Source of the DNA: Methylovirgula sp. 4M-Z18 | GTDB lineage: Bacteria > Pseudomonadota > Alphaproteobacteria > Rhizobiales > Beijerinckiaceae | Direction of reading: 5' to 3' | Length of the DNA: 64,000 nucleotides | Assembly: GCF_037890675.1 (NCBI RefSeq) | Contig: NZ_CP149574.1 | Coordinates: 1,860,001-1,924,000 of the forward strand | Shown: piece after piece, positions 43,909-53,716 of the stretch | Layout: every line of letters begins with the position of its first letter | Numbering within the stretch: the first letter of the stretch is position 1 | Notes under the pieces: generated by a model | What the model was told of the DNA's origin: nothing | Databases searched by the model: none | The model's input: only the letters and a program-made list of their open reading frames with translations | Program-made: the position numbers and the translations under genes

Positions 43909-44613
43909 ATGACCAACAAGGACATGTTTAAAGTCTTTCAAGGCCTTTCCACGGCCACGATCACGACGGTGTTGCTGAAAAAGGGACTGCGCAATGTTTG
44001 GATGCGTGGACCGAAAGCCTTGCATGATACAGAGCAGCGCTATGTCGGCCGCGCGTTCACGCTGCGCTTCGTTCCGGTGCGCGAGGATCTCGCCACGCCC
44101 GCCGCCTGGGCGTCGCCCCGGTCCACGCGCGCGGCGATCGAAGACATGCCGGACGGGTGCATTGCCGTTGTCGATGCGATGGGTGTCGCCGATTGCGGGA
44201 TTTTCGGCGACATCTTGTGCGCGCGCATGGCGAAGCGCGGTGTCGCCGCGCTGGTAACGGATGGCGCCGTGCGCGACGTTGCCGGTGTGCTTGACACGGG
44301 CCTTCCTGTCTTCTGCCAAGGCGTGGCTGCGCCGCCCTCGGTTGCAGGGCTTACCTTTGTCGGCTGGCAGGAGCCGATCGGCTGCGGCGGAGTGGCCGTG
44401 TTCCCCGATGACCTCGTCGTCGCCGATCGGGATGGTGCGGTTGTGGTTCCGCAAGCGTTTGTCGAAGCCGTGGCGCAAGAGGGGCAGGAGCAGGAGGCGC
44501 TCGAGCAATGGATCATGGATCAGGTGGCTGGCGGCGCCGCGCTTCCGGGTCTCTATCCGCCGAATGCGGAAACCAAAGCCCGATACGAGGCGAGCCGCGC
44601 CAAGGCGACTTGA
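43909..44613 (+). CDS. RraA family protein
   Basis: A 234-residue RraA-like protein. The family includes the RNase E inhibitor RraA and 4-hydroxy-4-methyl-2-oxoglutarate/oxaloacetate aldolases. The metal and substrate loop DCGIFGDILCARMAKRGVAALVTDGAVRDV (about residues 103-132) contains G-x-L and the R-D pair needed for aldolase members, which suggests enzymatic rather than RNase-regulating activity. The ATG at 43909 follows AAGGA. It is the third gene of the ArsR-SRPBCC unit. The usual RraA length is about 160-230, so the extra C-terminal helix (EALEQWIMDQVAGG) is normal for the aldolase branch. Confidence 0.87.
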   Translation: MTNKDMFKVFQGLSTATITTVLLKKGLRNVWMRGPKALHDTEQRYVGRAFTLRFVPVREDLATPAAWASPRSTRAAIEDMPDGCIAVVDAMGVADCGIFGDILCARMAKRGVAALVTDGAVRDVAGVLDTGLPVFCQGVAAPPSVAGLTFVGWQEPIGCGGVAVFPDDLVVADRDGAVVVPQAFVEAVAQEGQEQEALEQWIMDQVAGGAALPGLYPPNAETKARYEASRAKAT

Positions 44614-44642
44614 TACGGCGATCACCTTAACAATCGTGGTCT

Positions 44643-44915
44643 CTATTTTTCGAACATGTAGATCAATCCTGGATCCACGATCCATTCATCCCGTCGCAAT
44701 GTTTCGACAGCATATTTGCCGTTGCGCCGGCGTGGCATGACGCCTGCAAATCGATAGTGCCGGCCGTCGTCGCCGACAACCTCTTCGTGAATAGGCTTAT
44801 CGTTGAAGCGGCCCACGATCGGGCCGGCCACATGCAGATCGGCCAGGATGAAATATTCCGTCGGTATCGTGTCCTCGCGCGGACGGATGTGAAGAGGTGA
44901 CGAGCGTCTGGGCAT
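44643..44915 (-). CDS. Small hypothetical protein
   Basis: A 90-residue basic protein of unknown function. The central part TEYFILADLHVAGPIVGRFNDKPIHEEVV is followed by DGRHYRFAGVMPRRRNGKYAVETLRRDEWIVDPGLIYMFEK, a compact alpha/beta pattern with no signal peptide or membrane helix. The reading frame has alphaproteobacterial codon use, and the opposite-strand frames look weaker. No good ribosome-binding site is seen before the ATG ending at 44915. It is a single gene in a region otherwise without annotation (44916-45129 shows nothing). Confidence 0.5.
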   Translation of the reverse strand: MPRRSSPLHIRPREDTIPTEYFILADLHVAGPIVGRFNDKPIHEEVVGDDGRHYRFAGVMPRRRNGKYAVETLRRDEWIVDPGLIYMFEK

Positions 44916-45129
44916 GGTTTTGCGACGAGGTCGATCAGTATGACGCGGTCAGCACTGACGCCGACCGCGATCTGGCGCATGCTCTTTAGGCGAATTCCGC
45001 GTACGATTTCGAGATGGAATTGGGACCGTCTGTATAAGGATTGCATAAAGGAGAGCTCGTCTGGCAACTATCGTTGTGACCAACTCAATGGCGCCAAAGG
45101 GCTTCCGCGATCGGCCGATCGTCAACCAA

Positions 45130-45675
45130 CTAGGGGCGCGCGCGAGAAAATAGGAATGCGTCCTTGTCGTTGGAACGAACCGTTTTGGAATGGGAATAGC
45201 CTGCCTTCTCGGCGACGCGGATCGATGCGAGGTTATCGGGCGAAATCAGGCAGACGCTGCGGTCGAACCTGTCCTGCGCATCGAGCCAGGTGAGGGCCGC
45301 GGCCAAAGCTTCGGTGGCAAAGCCTTTGCCATGTGCCTCCGGGGCGAGCACCCATCCCGCTTCCGGGATGCCTTTGATCGATGGCTCGATCAGCCGATGA
45401 AAATCGGCAAAGCCGAGATCGCCGATATACTTGTTCGAAGCCTTCTCGCGGATAGCCCAATAGCCGTAGCCGAGAAAAGGCCACAAACCTTGGTATGAGA
45501 GCATGCGCATCCAGCAGTCTCGGGGCGGCGAAGGCGTGCCGCTTATGTGCTTGACCACGATAGGATCGCTCCACATCAAAGCGAGCGGCTCAAAGTCTTG
45601 CGGCACATGGCCGCGCAACACAAGGCGTTGAGTCTCCAGTACGGGAGGCGTGGAAATCTGCTGCACGAAAATCAT
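45130..45675 (-). CDS. GNAT family N-acetyltransferase (RimJ/RimL-like)
   Basis: A 181-residue acetyltransferase. LETQRLVLRGHVPQDFEPLALMWSDP (about residues 13-38) is the typical RimJ/RimL-like opening; WVLAPEAHGKGFATEALAAALTWL (about 107-130) holds the acetyl-CoA-binding R/QxxGxG/A-type loop, here HGKGFA; and NLASIRVAEKAGY is the final motif. The start is uncertain: AAGGA overlaps the ATG at 45673-45675, so the GTG at 45664-45666, eight bases further, may be the true start. Substrates range from ribosomal protein N-termini to small amines. Confidence 0.87.
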   Translation of the reverse strand: MIFVQQISTPPVLETQRLVLRGHVPQDFEPLALMWSDPIVVKHISGTPSPPRDCWMRMLSYQGLWPFLGYGYWAIREKASNKYIGDLGFADFHRLIEPSIKGIPEAGWVLAPEAHGKGFATEALAAALTWLDAQDRFDRSVCLISPDNLASIRVAEKAGYSHSKTVRSNDKDAFLFSRARP

Positions 45676-45916
45676 CCTTGCGCTGTTTTATGATTGGAAA
45701 TCTGCTGCTTCTCTAAAGACGGAAATGTCTTCGCAGCACTGAAGCGAATATTTCTTAGCCTCGTCGTGCCTGCAACCCAAGCGAGAACATATTCGTAAGT
45801 TCAGACAAGAATCTTCGTGACCTGGTACGACGGTCGCGCTCGTCGATGCCGCGAACGCGACGACGGGCAAATGGCAAGACATCGTCCGTCATCGTCGTAA
45901 GAATCGCGCGAACAGC

Positions 45917-47299
45917 TTACACCAGTGGTTGCATCTCACCGAGCATCGTCGGCACGAGTTCCGAGACGGTCGGATGGATATGGACCGCGCGTTGCACGAT
46001 CGAGGAGGGCGCTTTGGCATACATATTGTCGAGCATGCCATGAATGACCTCATCGCCGCCGACGCCGAGGATGACGGCTCCAAGAATGGCGCGGGTGTCG
46101 GCATCGACGATCACTTTCATGAAGCCCAGGGTCTCGCCTTTCTCGACCGCCCGTCCGACCCGCGTCATCGGCCGCCTACCGATCAGTGCTTTGCGTCCCG
46201 AGCGGCGGACCTCATCTTCGGTCATGCCGATCCGGCCGAGCGGCGGATCAATGTAGAGCGCGTAAGCCGAGATCCGGTCGCTGACTCGCCGCTTGTCGCC
46301 ATCAAAGATATTCGCGGCAACGATTTCATAGTCGTTGTAAGACGTGTGGGTGAAAGCGCCTTTGCCGTTGCAATCCCCGAGCGCCCAGATACCTTCGACA
46401 TTGGTGCGCAACTGATCGTCAACCATAACGTAGCCGCGCGGATCGGTCTGCACGCCGGCTGCATCGAGGCCAAGATCGTCGGTGTTCGGGATGCGGCCAA
46501 CGGCCATGAGCAGATGCGAGCCCGATATACGAGCGGCAGGCGCGCCGCCGCGCGTGATGGTGACGGCAACGCCGTTTCCATCGCGGGCAACCGAGAGATT
46601 TGTCGCCGCGAACTCGATCGTAATGCCTTCGCGCATGAGAATGTCCGCGATGGCGGCGGAGATGTCCGCATCCTCGCGCGGCGCGAGGCGGGGACCGCGT
46701 TCGATCACGGTGACCTCGCTACCAAAACGCCGATACATCTGCGCGAATTCGAGCGCGATATAGCTACCGCCGACGATCAGCAAATGCCGCGGCAGCCGAT
46801 CGAGTTCGACGATCGAGGTGTTGGTGAGATAGTCGACCTCTGCGAGGCCGGGCACGTCGGGAACGAAAGCGCGGCCGCCGACATTCAGGAAGATCTTCGG
46901 TGCGCTTAAGCGCCGGCCATCCACCTCGATCTCGTGCTGCGCAGTGAAACGGGCATGGCCGCGGACGAGCGTGCAGCCGGCCATGCCGCCGAGCCAGCTT
47001 TCGAGGCCGGTGCGGGCATTCATCGTCACCGCCTGTTTGCGCGACCAGATCTTCTTCATGTCGACGCCGATCGTTCCGCCCAGCGTGACGCCATAATCGT
47101 CGGCGCGGCGCGCCACATGGGCCGCGTACGCGCTGGCCACCAGAGTCTTGGTCGGCATGCAGCCTGTATTGACGCAGGTGCCGCCGACATGCTTGCGCTC
47201 GACGACGGCAACGCGCTGACCGGCGGCGCTGAACCTTGCGGCAAGCGAGGGCCCCGCTTGTCCGGCGCCGATGATGAGGGCATCGAAGGTCGTGCTCAT
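45917..47299 (-). CDS. FAD-dependent pyridine nucleotide-disulfide oxidoreductase (mercuric-reductase-like)
   Basis: A 460-residue flavoprotein of the class I disulfide-reductase family. FAD motif ALIIGAGQAGPSLAARF (residues 7-23), the redox-active pair GGTCVNTGCMPTKTLVASA (about 39-57), the NAD-binding VGGSYIALEFAQMYRRFG, and the C-terminal interface AVHIHPTVSELVPTML with the catalytic His. No lipoyl or HMA domain. AAGGAG precedes the ATG. It could be a mercuric reductase or dihydrolipoamide-dehydrogenase-like enzyme; no mer genes or E2 partner are next to it, so the substrate is open. It is divergent from the serine hydrolase. Confidence 0.88.
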   Translation of the reverse strand: MSTTFDALIIGAGQAGPSLAARFSAAGQRVAVVERKHVGGTCVNTGCMPTKTLVASAYAAHVARRADDYGVTLGGTIGVDMKKIWSRKQAVTMNARTGLESWLGGMAGCTLVRGHARFTAQHEIEVDGRRLSAPKIFLNVGGRAFVPDVPGLAEVDYLTNTSIVELDRLPRHLLIVGGSYIALEFAQMYRRFGSEVTVIERGPRLAPREDADISAAIADILMREGITIEFAATNLSVARDGNGVAVTITRGGAPAARISGSHLLMAVGRIPNTDDLGLDAAGVQTDPRGYVMVDDQLRTNVEGIWALGDCNGKGAFTHTSYNDYEIVAANIFDGDKRRVSDRISAYALYIDPPLGRIGMTEDEVRRSGRKALIGRRPMTRVGRAVEKGETLGFMKVIVDADTRAILGAVILGVGGDEVIHGMLDNMYAKAPSSIVQRAVHIHPTVSELVPTMLGEMQPLV

Positions 47300-47450
47300 G
47301 ATGGCTCCTTAGGTCCTGACGCTAATCGATCCGCGATTCCGCATTTTGGCCTCGAATCGCGTACACATGCAAAACAATCAGGGAATTGCCGCCGGCGCCT
47401 GTTGCGTCGGCAGGACCAAAACGCCCGGATCCGACCAAAAGAAGGCAATC

Positions 47451-48641
47451 ATGACCGATCAACCGATGTTCCGCGATCCTGTCCACCCCGGCGCCTCGGT
47501 CATTCCGCGTGATGCGTGGGACCGGGCGCCTTGGAACCGCTGGACCTTTCAACATGTGCGCGAGATGGTGCCAACCGCGCAGGTGTGGCGCGGGCCGGGG
47601 CCGGCGAGTCCGTTGCCCGAGGCGTTGCACGATATCGACGCGATCGGCTTCGAGACCGATGGGGTGGGCAGCACGATCGCCGGCTTTATCGATACGAGTT
47701 TCATGGACGGCATGCTCGTCCTGCACCGCGGCCAGATCGCGGCCGAGCGCTACCTCAACGGCATGACGCCCCGGACGGCGCATCTTTCGCAGTCGGTCGC
47801 GAAATCCGTGGTCGGGACGGTGGCCGGCATCCTTTGCGGGCGCGGGATGGTCGATCCGGCGGCTCTAGTGACCGACTATCTGCCGGAATTGCAGGCGACG
47901 GCCTATCGCGGCGCCACCGTCCAACACATTCTCGACATGACGAGCGGTGTCATCTTCGACGAGACCTATACGGCGCCCGACTCCCATATGGCGAAGGTGG
48001 ACGCCGCGTCGGGCTGGAAAGACCGGCTCAATCCGACTTGGCCCGCCACCGTTTGGGAGCTGATCCTCACCCTGACCGAGGCGGAATGCGCGCATGGCGC
48101 GTCGTTCCGCTACCGCTCGATCGAGACGGACGTGCTGGCGTTCGTGCTGCAGCGGGCCAGCGGGCTCTCGCTGGCCGAATTGGTGAGCCGCGAGCTCTGG
48201 GCGCCGATGGGGGCCGAGGAGGACGCCTATTTCACCGTCGATCCGGCTGGCTATGGCTTGGGCGACGGCGGCTTCAACGCCACATTGCGGGATTACGCCC
48301 GCTTCGCGCTGCTGCACCTGCGCAAGGGCGAGATCAACGGGCGGCGCATTGCTCCCGCAGCCTGGTTCGACGAAGTCCGGTTCGGCGCCCGTCCGGATTT
48401 GTTCGGCGGCGTCTATCACGAGGTGCTGCCCGAAGGCGCCTATCACAATCAGTTTTGGATCGAGGACACGGAGCGCCGCGCCTATCTCGCCCGCGGCGTC
48501 TTCGGACAGATGATCTATATCGACCCTGAGGCCGACTTTGCCGCGGTGATTCTGTCAAGCTGGCCGGAATTCGTCAGCACCGTTCGCAGCCGCACCGCGA
48601 TTGCGGCGGTCAAGGCGATCCGGGATGCGTTGACGCGCTAG
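47451..48641 (+). CDS. Serine hydrolase (class C beta-lactamase-like; 6-aminohexanoate-dimer-hydrolase-like)
   Basis: A 396-residue penicillin-binding/beta-lactamase-fold hydrolase. The nucleophile motif SxxK is SVAK in LSQSVAKSVVGTVAG (about residues 107-121); the second motif is YxS in FRYRSIETD (about 219-227). A third motif of the HxG/KTG class is not obvious. No signal peptide, so likely cytoplasmic. The start ATG at 47451 has GAAGG upstream; a longer frame from 47346 lacks this. The sequence resembles proteins related to nylon-oligomer (6-aminohexanoate dimer) hydrolase NylB and other esterases. Natural substrate unknown. Confidence 0.82.
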   Translation: MTDQPMFRDPVHPGASVIPRDAWDRAPWNRWTFQHVREMVPTAQVWRGPGPASPLPEALHDIDAIGFETDGVGSTIAGFIDTSFMDGMLVLHRGQIAAERYLNGMTPRTAHLSQSVAKSVVGTVAGILCGRGMVDPAALVTDYLPELQATAYRGATVQHILDMTSGVIFDETYTAPDSHMAKVDAASGWKDRLNPTWPATVWELILTLTEAECAHGASFRYRSIETDVLAFVLQRASGLSLAELVSRELWAPMGAEEDAYFTVDPAGYGLGDGGFNATLRDYARFALLHLRKGEINGRRIAPAAWFDEVRFGARPDLFGGVYHEVLPEGAYHNQFWIEDTERRAYLARGVFGQMIYIDPEADFAAVILSSWPEFVSTVRSRTAIAAVKAIRDALTR

Positions 48642-48895
48642 ACATCGTTTCTTGTCATATCTTTAGCGTTTTGCTGTGCCATTGCGCGTTGTGGCGGTCG
48701 CGGAGCGGCTCTTCCTTGTTTCGATCTCGATATGCTCAAATTTGGTCATAAAACTCAATTTGGGTCTTTCGATCAAAAATACGGGCAATTTGTGATTGCG
48801 GACACATTGGCTTCACCCGAGTTAGGCCAAACGGGTGATTGACACATCCCCGAGATGCGTGGTCGGGTGAACACTATTCTTTGGGGGATTTGTGT
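48642..48895. other. AT-rich upstream region of the repeat-protein genes
   Basis: 254 bases before the first NF038122-like gene. It contains three CAATTTG/CAAATTTG-like direct repeats between 48735 and 48792 and a short inverted repeat near the start, and should carry the promoter. No gene was found. Confidence 0.4.
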
Positions 48896-51800
48896 ATGCA
48901 GATTAACGCCACGTTTGCGTCGGGCTCGACTACCAATTTCGAAAGTGCCGTCAATTCCGCCATTTCCTTCTTCGACAAGGCCTTCACCAACAACATCACG
49001 TTGAACATCAATTTCAACGAAATCTCGCAGGTGGGCGGCAGCCTCTCATCGAGTTCGACAACGCTTATTAGCGACGGCTATAGCGCGATTACGACTGCGC
49101 TGAAGGCTCTCAATCAGACAACCGACCAGACCTCTGCCGCGGCTGCGCTGCCTGCGAGCGACCCGTTTGGCACGAGTGCTGCGGCCGCAGTGTCGTCCGC
49201 CGAAGCGAAGGCGCTCGGCCTGTCGCTGAACGGCTATACCGGGTCGGATGGAACGGTCGATCTCAACGACGCGGCGCTGCCGTCTGGCGATTCCTGGGCT
49301 TGGAGCCAGAACAGTGTCGGCGCCAGTCAGTACGATGCCGTCGGTGCCATCGAACACGAGATTTCCGAGGTCATGGGGCGCATCGCGGGTGTTACCGATA
49401 CGAGTAGCGCACAACCCGGGACCGGATCAATTCTCGACACGCCCGAAGCATGGCACATTTATACCGACTCTGCCGGCGTAGGTGCGATTAATACGAGCAC
49501 GTCGGGCAACGGCACCTATTTGTCGCTCGACGGCGGCACGTCGTTTTTGGGCCCGATCGGCGAGCAGAACGGCGGCGATTTGGCCGATTGGAAGGCCCCA
49601 AACGGTCAGGTCTTTATCGCGAACGACGCTTTCGGCTACTTCAAGCCAGGCGTAACCATGCAGGTGTCGCCCACCGATCTGCGCGAGATGAATACGCTCG
49701 GCTATAGTCTCGCACCGGAGACCCTGCAGAAAAATTATGACTCGACCGGTAAACTAACCTCCGAGACGATGGCGATCATTGACTCGAGTGGCAGCATCGA
49801 CTCGGTCTTGATTGATCTCAGCGGTAGCTGGCCGTCCGTTACGGTCGGGCGCGCAGACGATCCGAACGCCAGCTCTTTTATTCAGCTCACGAGCAATGCG
49901 TCGGTGTTGTACAGCGATCAGAGCGGCACGACGACGCTCTATCAAGGCACCTCGGCCGACGAAATCATCCTCGGCGGCAACGGGGGCAATGTCACGGGCG
50001 GCTCTGGCCAGAATGACTTCCTTGCCTTTGGCAACAGCGTGCTGACGGCTGGGACCGGCGGTTCGGGCACCAACACATTCTATGTTTTGGGAGGCAATCC
50101 GCGGTCCGACACGACCGTTGCCGACGCTTCGCAGCTTACCGGGAACAATAGCACCTTCTATCTCCTTGCAGGTGCGACCACTACGATCTCAGGCTCGAAC
50201 GACGCGATCTACGCGGAAGGACCTATCGGGAATACCGGCGGCGTCGTTCGGGTGGCTGGCGCGTTTGACTCGGTGAACGTTCTTGAGAATGGCGAGCAGG
50301 TCACGATTGGCGGCAACGGCCAGGCGTACGCTGCAAGCACGGATGACGTCGTTACCTTTGGATCAGGCAACAATGGCGTCGTCACGAATGGCACGGTTAA
50401 CGTGTCCAATAATTCGCACGTAGATATATCCGGCCTCAATACCGAGGTGTTCGCTCAGACGAACGATACGGTCGGTGTCCAGGGAGCGTCAGGTACTGTC
50501 GTCGTGCAAGGGAGTGGCGACGTCATAGGGGTCAGCAATACCAGCGGGTACACGCCTAGCGTTGCAAACGAGGATCACATCCAATTCCAAAATTTCAACA
50601 GCGGTACGGTGAATGTCGGGGATAATTTGTACGTCGATATCTCTGGCAGTGCGCTGTCCGTGGCCACTGGCAGCAACGACACTATCGATGTGCATGGTTC
50701 CGGAAACACAATCAATGCCAATGGCAATAGCGACGCAGTTTCCGTGGATGGAACCGGCGCACCGTCGTCCAGCAATTTAACCGGGACGGTCAATTTTAGC
50801 GGGACCGGGGGCAAGTTAAACGTACTTAACGGAAATGTATTGAATGGCTTCTCTTTTCTTCGTGTGACGGGCAATGGTCTCACCATCTCTGCAGTGAATA
50901 ACAATACGCTTAATGTGGGCGGCAGCAATGATGTGGTGAATGTAACCGGGACCGGCGACGTCGTTACAATAGGCGGAAATGGCCAGGCGACCAATGCTGC
51001 AACCGATGACACCATCAATTTCTCTGTCGCGGGCGGCACATTGAATGTAACCGACAATTCCCACGTTGACGTTACCGGAGATTTCCTGTCCGTGATGACG
51101 GGCAATAACGATACAATTGGCGTGACCGGGAGTAATGGCGAGACAATTAGCGCGAACGGGGCCGGCGACGTCGTAACGGTGAATAGTAACGTACTGCTAA
51201 CGAGTTCCATCGCTATGGATATCATCAGCTTTGGCAGCTCCGGTGGCACGCTGAATTTCGGCAACAACGCCCGTGCTCATGTCCTCGGTAACAATCTTTT
51301 CGTTACAGGCGGCAACAACAATGCGATCAACGTGGATGGTACCGGCGAGACGATCAACATCAGTGGAATTGGCAACTCCGTAACCGTGGGGGACGACGCC
51401 CAGCCGGCGCCGTCCAATCCGAGCGATACTGTTGCTTTCAGCAATTCCGGCGGGACGCTGAACGTTGCTGACAAGTTCGCCGTCCAGGTGAGCGGAAACA
51501 ATATCAAAGTTATCGGAGGCAATAACGACACGATCGGTGTGACCGGGAGTTCCGACACGGTGAACGTGAGTGGCACTGGTGATACCGTGAGCGTGGGCGG
51601 CAACGGGGCGGCAGCCAACGCAGCGACCGACAACATCGTCACATTCACCGGATCTGCTGGGACGCTCAATATATTGGATAATACCCACACCGATGCCCAA
51701 GGCAACTCATTGAGTGTTTCGGTGGGCAGTAGCGACACGGTCGGCGTGACCGGGAGTTCCGACACGGTGAACGTGAGTGGCACCGGCGATACAGTGAGCG

Positions 51801-53578
51801 TGGGCGGCAACGGAGCGGCGGCCAGCGCGGCGACCGATGATGTGGTCAATTTTGCCGCGGCGAGTGGAACACTGAGTGTGTTCGACAATTCCCATGTCGA
51901 TGTGAATGGTAATCAGCTTTCTGTTTCCGGAGGCAATAACGATACACTCGGTGTGACAGGCACGAATGATACGGTGGCCGTGAACGGCGGCGGTGACGTG
52001 GTGAGTGTTAGCGATGCCAGCGACATTGTGACGGTCGGCGGCAATGGGACTGCGGCCAATGCAGCGACCGATGACACCGTGACATTTGCCGGATCGAGCG
52101 GGACGCTCAAGATGCTGGACAATGCCCATGCCGATGCTAAGGGCAGTTCTCTGACTGTTTCGATCGGCAATAATGACACGATCGGCGTCACGGGAAGCTC
52201 CGACACAGTGAGCGCGAGCGGCAGCGGCGATACGGTTACAGTGAGCGGCAACGACACCGTCGGCGTGCAGGGCAGTAACGATGCGGTCTACGCGAATGGC
52301 AATAACGACGTCGTATCGATCGGTGGCAATGGCAGTACGTTCAGCTTTTCGAATGACGACAGGGTGACTGTCGCCGGTACAGGCACCACTGTGAACGAAC
52401 TCGACAACTCCCATGTCGATGCGGACGGCAACAATTTTGCCGCGAATGTAGGCACGGGCGATACGCTGGGCGTGCATGGCGGTGGCGTCACAGTCAATGC
52501 CGCCGGCAACAACGATACGGTGTGGGCCGGTGGCAATGGTAGCACGTTCAGCTTCGCGGATGACGACACCGTCACGTTCGCCGGAACGGGCGACACATTG
52601 AACGAAGCCGACAATTCCCATGTCGACGCAGCCGGCAACAGTTTTTGGGTGAATGCGGGCACCGGCGATACGGTCGGCGTGCATGGCGGCGGTATCACGG
52701 TCAATGCCAACGGCAACAACGACACAATTTGGGCCGGCGGCAACGGCCAGGCGTTCAGCTTCGCGAACGACGATTCAATCCATTTCTACGGCACCGGCAC
52801 CACGCTGAACGAATTGGACAATTCGCATATCGACGGCTTCGGCAACAATCTTTGGGTGAACGCGGGGACAAACGATACGCTCGGAGTGCAAGGGAGTGGC
52901 ATCACGGTCAATGCCAACGGCAACAATGACACGGTGTGGGCCAGCGGCAATGGCAGCGCGTTCAGCTTTGCCACCGACGATTCCATTTATTTCCACGGTA
53001 CTGGCGGCACGCTGAATGAGGCTGACAATTCGCATGTCGATGCTTCCGGCAATGGGGTGCGGGTGAATGCCGGGAGTAACGATACGCTCGGCCTGCACGG
53101 TAGCGCGATCACAGCCAATGCCAGCGGCAACAACGACACGGTGTGGGCTGGCGGTAACGGCCAGGCGTTTAGTTTTTCCACCGATGACGCGATCAATTTG
53201 GGCGGCTCGGGGGGCGTCGTGAATGAATTCGACAATTCGCATGTCGACATCTCGGGTAATGGTCTGACTGCCAATGTCGGTAACAACGATACGTTTGGCG
53301 CGCACGGCAGCAGCGACGTGGTGCATGCGAACGGCAATGGCGACACGGTCTGGCTCGGCGGCAACGGCCAGAACGCGTCGGCGCATGATGCCGTCTATTT
53401 TGCAGGCTCGGGCGGCGTGCTCAACCTTGCCGACAATTCGACCGTCGATGCGACCGGCAACAATGTGTGGGCGAACCTGGGCAACAACGACACGCTTAAT
53501 CTTTTTGGCTCAGGTGATGGGTTCAGTGCGTCGGGAAGCGGCGATGTGGTGTGGCTGAATGGCGTGCGTGTCAGGTAG
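48896..53578 (+). CDS. NF038122-like metalloprotease-domain protein with 15 beta-repeats, paralogue 1
   Basis: A 1560-residue, very Asn/Gly/Asp/Thr/Ser-rich protein. Residues 1 to about 300 form an NF038122-like domain starting MQINATFASGSTTNFESAV, with HEISEVMGR at residue 154, a zincin-like HE motif in which position 5 is Glu rather than His. After a linker (about 300-470) come about 15 repeats averaging 69 residues, with landmarks GGNGxxxxxxxDDxVxF, DNSHVD and GNNDTxGV, likely parallel beta-strand layers. There is no Sec signal peptide or membrane anchor, as expected for type I-secreted repeat proteins. It ends DVVWLNGVRVR. The ATG at 48896 follows GGGGGA and matches the paralogues; an upstream TTG does not. 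Confidence 0.85.
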   Translation: MQINATFASGSTTNFESAVNSAISFFDKAFTNNITLNINFNEISQVGGSLSSSSTTLISDGYSAITTALKALNQTTDQTSAAAALPASDPFGTSAAAAVSSAEAKALGLSLNGYTGSDGTVDLNDAALPSGDSWAWSQNSVGASQYDAVGAIEHEISEVMGRIAGVTDTSSAQPGTGSILDTPEAWHIYTDSAGVGAINTSTSGNGTYLSLDGGTSFLGPIGEQNGGDLADWKAPNGQVFIANDAFGYFKPGVTMQVSPTDLREMNTLGYSLAPETLQKNYDSTGKLTSETMAIIDSSGSIDSVLIDLSGSWPSVTVGRADDPNASSFIQLTSNASVLYSDQSGTTTLYQGTSADEIILGGNGGNVTGGSGQNDFLAFGNSVLTAGTGGSGTNTFYVLGGNPRSDTTVADASQLTGNNSTFYLLAGATTTISGSNDAIYAEGPIGNTGGVVRVAGAFDSVNVLENGEQVTIGGNGQAYAASTDDVVTFGSGNNGVVTNGTVNVSNNSHVDISGLNTEVFAQTNDTVGVQGASGTVVVQGSGDVIGVSNTSGYTPSVANEDHIQFQNFNSGTVNVGDNLYVDISGSALSVATGSNDTIDVHGSGNTINANGNSDAVSVDGTGAPSSSNLTGTVNFSGTGGKLNVLNGNVLNGFSFLRVTGNGLTISAVNNNTLNVGGSNDVVNVTGTGDVVTIGGNGQATNAATDDTINFSVAGGTLNVTDNSHVDVTGDFLSVMTGNNDTIGVTGSNGETISANGAGDVVTVNSNVLLTSSIAMDIISFGSSGGTLNFGNNARAHVLGNNLFVTGGNNNAINVDGTGETINISGIGNSVTVGDDAQPAPSNPSDTVAFSNSGGTLNVADKFAVQVSGNNIKVIGGNNDTIGVTGSSDTVNVSGTGDTVSVGGNGAAANAATDNIVTFTGSAGTLNILDNTHTDAQGNSLSVSVGSSDTVGVTGSSDTVNVSGTGDTVSVGGNGAAASAATDDVVNFAAASGTLSVFDNSHVDVNGNQLSVSGGNNDTLGVTGTNDTVAVNGGGDVVSVSDASDIVTVGGNGTAANAATDDTVTFAGSSGTLKMLDNAHADAKGSSLTVSIGNNDTIGVTGSSDTVSASGSGDTVTVSGNDTVGVQGSNDAVYANGNNDVVSIGGNGSTFSFSNDDRVTVAGTGTTVNELDNSHVDADGNNFAANVGTGDTLGVHGGGVTVNAAGNNDTVWAGGNGSTFSFADDDTVTFAGTGDTLNEADNSHVDAAGNSFWVNAGTGDTVGVHGGGITVNANGNNDTIWAGGNGQAFSFANDDSIHFYGTGTTLNELDNSHIDGFGNNLWVNAGTNDTLGVQGSGITVNANGNNDTVWASGNGSAFSFATDDSIYFHGTGGTLNEADNSHVDASGNGVRVNAGSNDTLGLHGSAITANASGNNDTVWAGGNGQAFSFSTDDAINLGGSGGVVNEFDNSHVDISGNGLTANVGNNDTFGAHGSSDVVHANGNGDTVWLGGNGQNASAHDAVYFAGSGGVLNLADNSTVDATGNNVWANLGNNDTLNLFGSGDGFSASGSGDVVWLNGVRVR

Positions 53579-53716
53579 AAGGGGCTAGAAGCGCCGTTGC
53601 GGCATGGGCGCGCGGGCAGCGAACGCAGGTTCGGCATTTTTCGGGCCCAGGGCTCGAGCGTTGACTTCCGTATAGCTCCGTGATCGTCTGAATCTATTAG
53701 ATTTATGGGGGTTTTG

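Noticed and set aside
51707-52684. Long minus-strand frames within the repeat-protein genes (also 55199-56242, 50575-51267)
   Set aside because: Stop-free antisense frames arise automatically from the periodic coding repeats; they have no start signals or domains.
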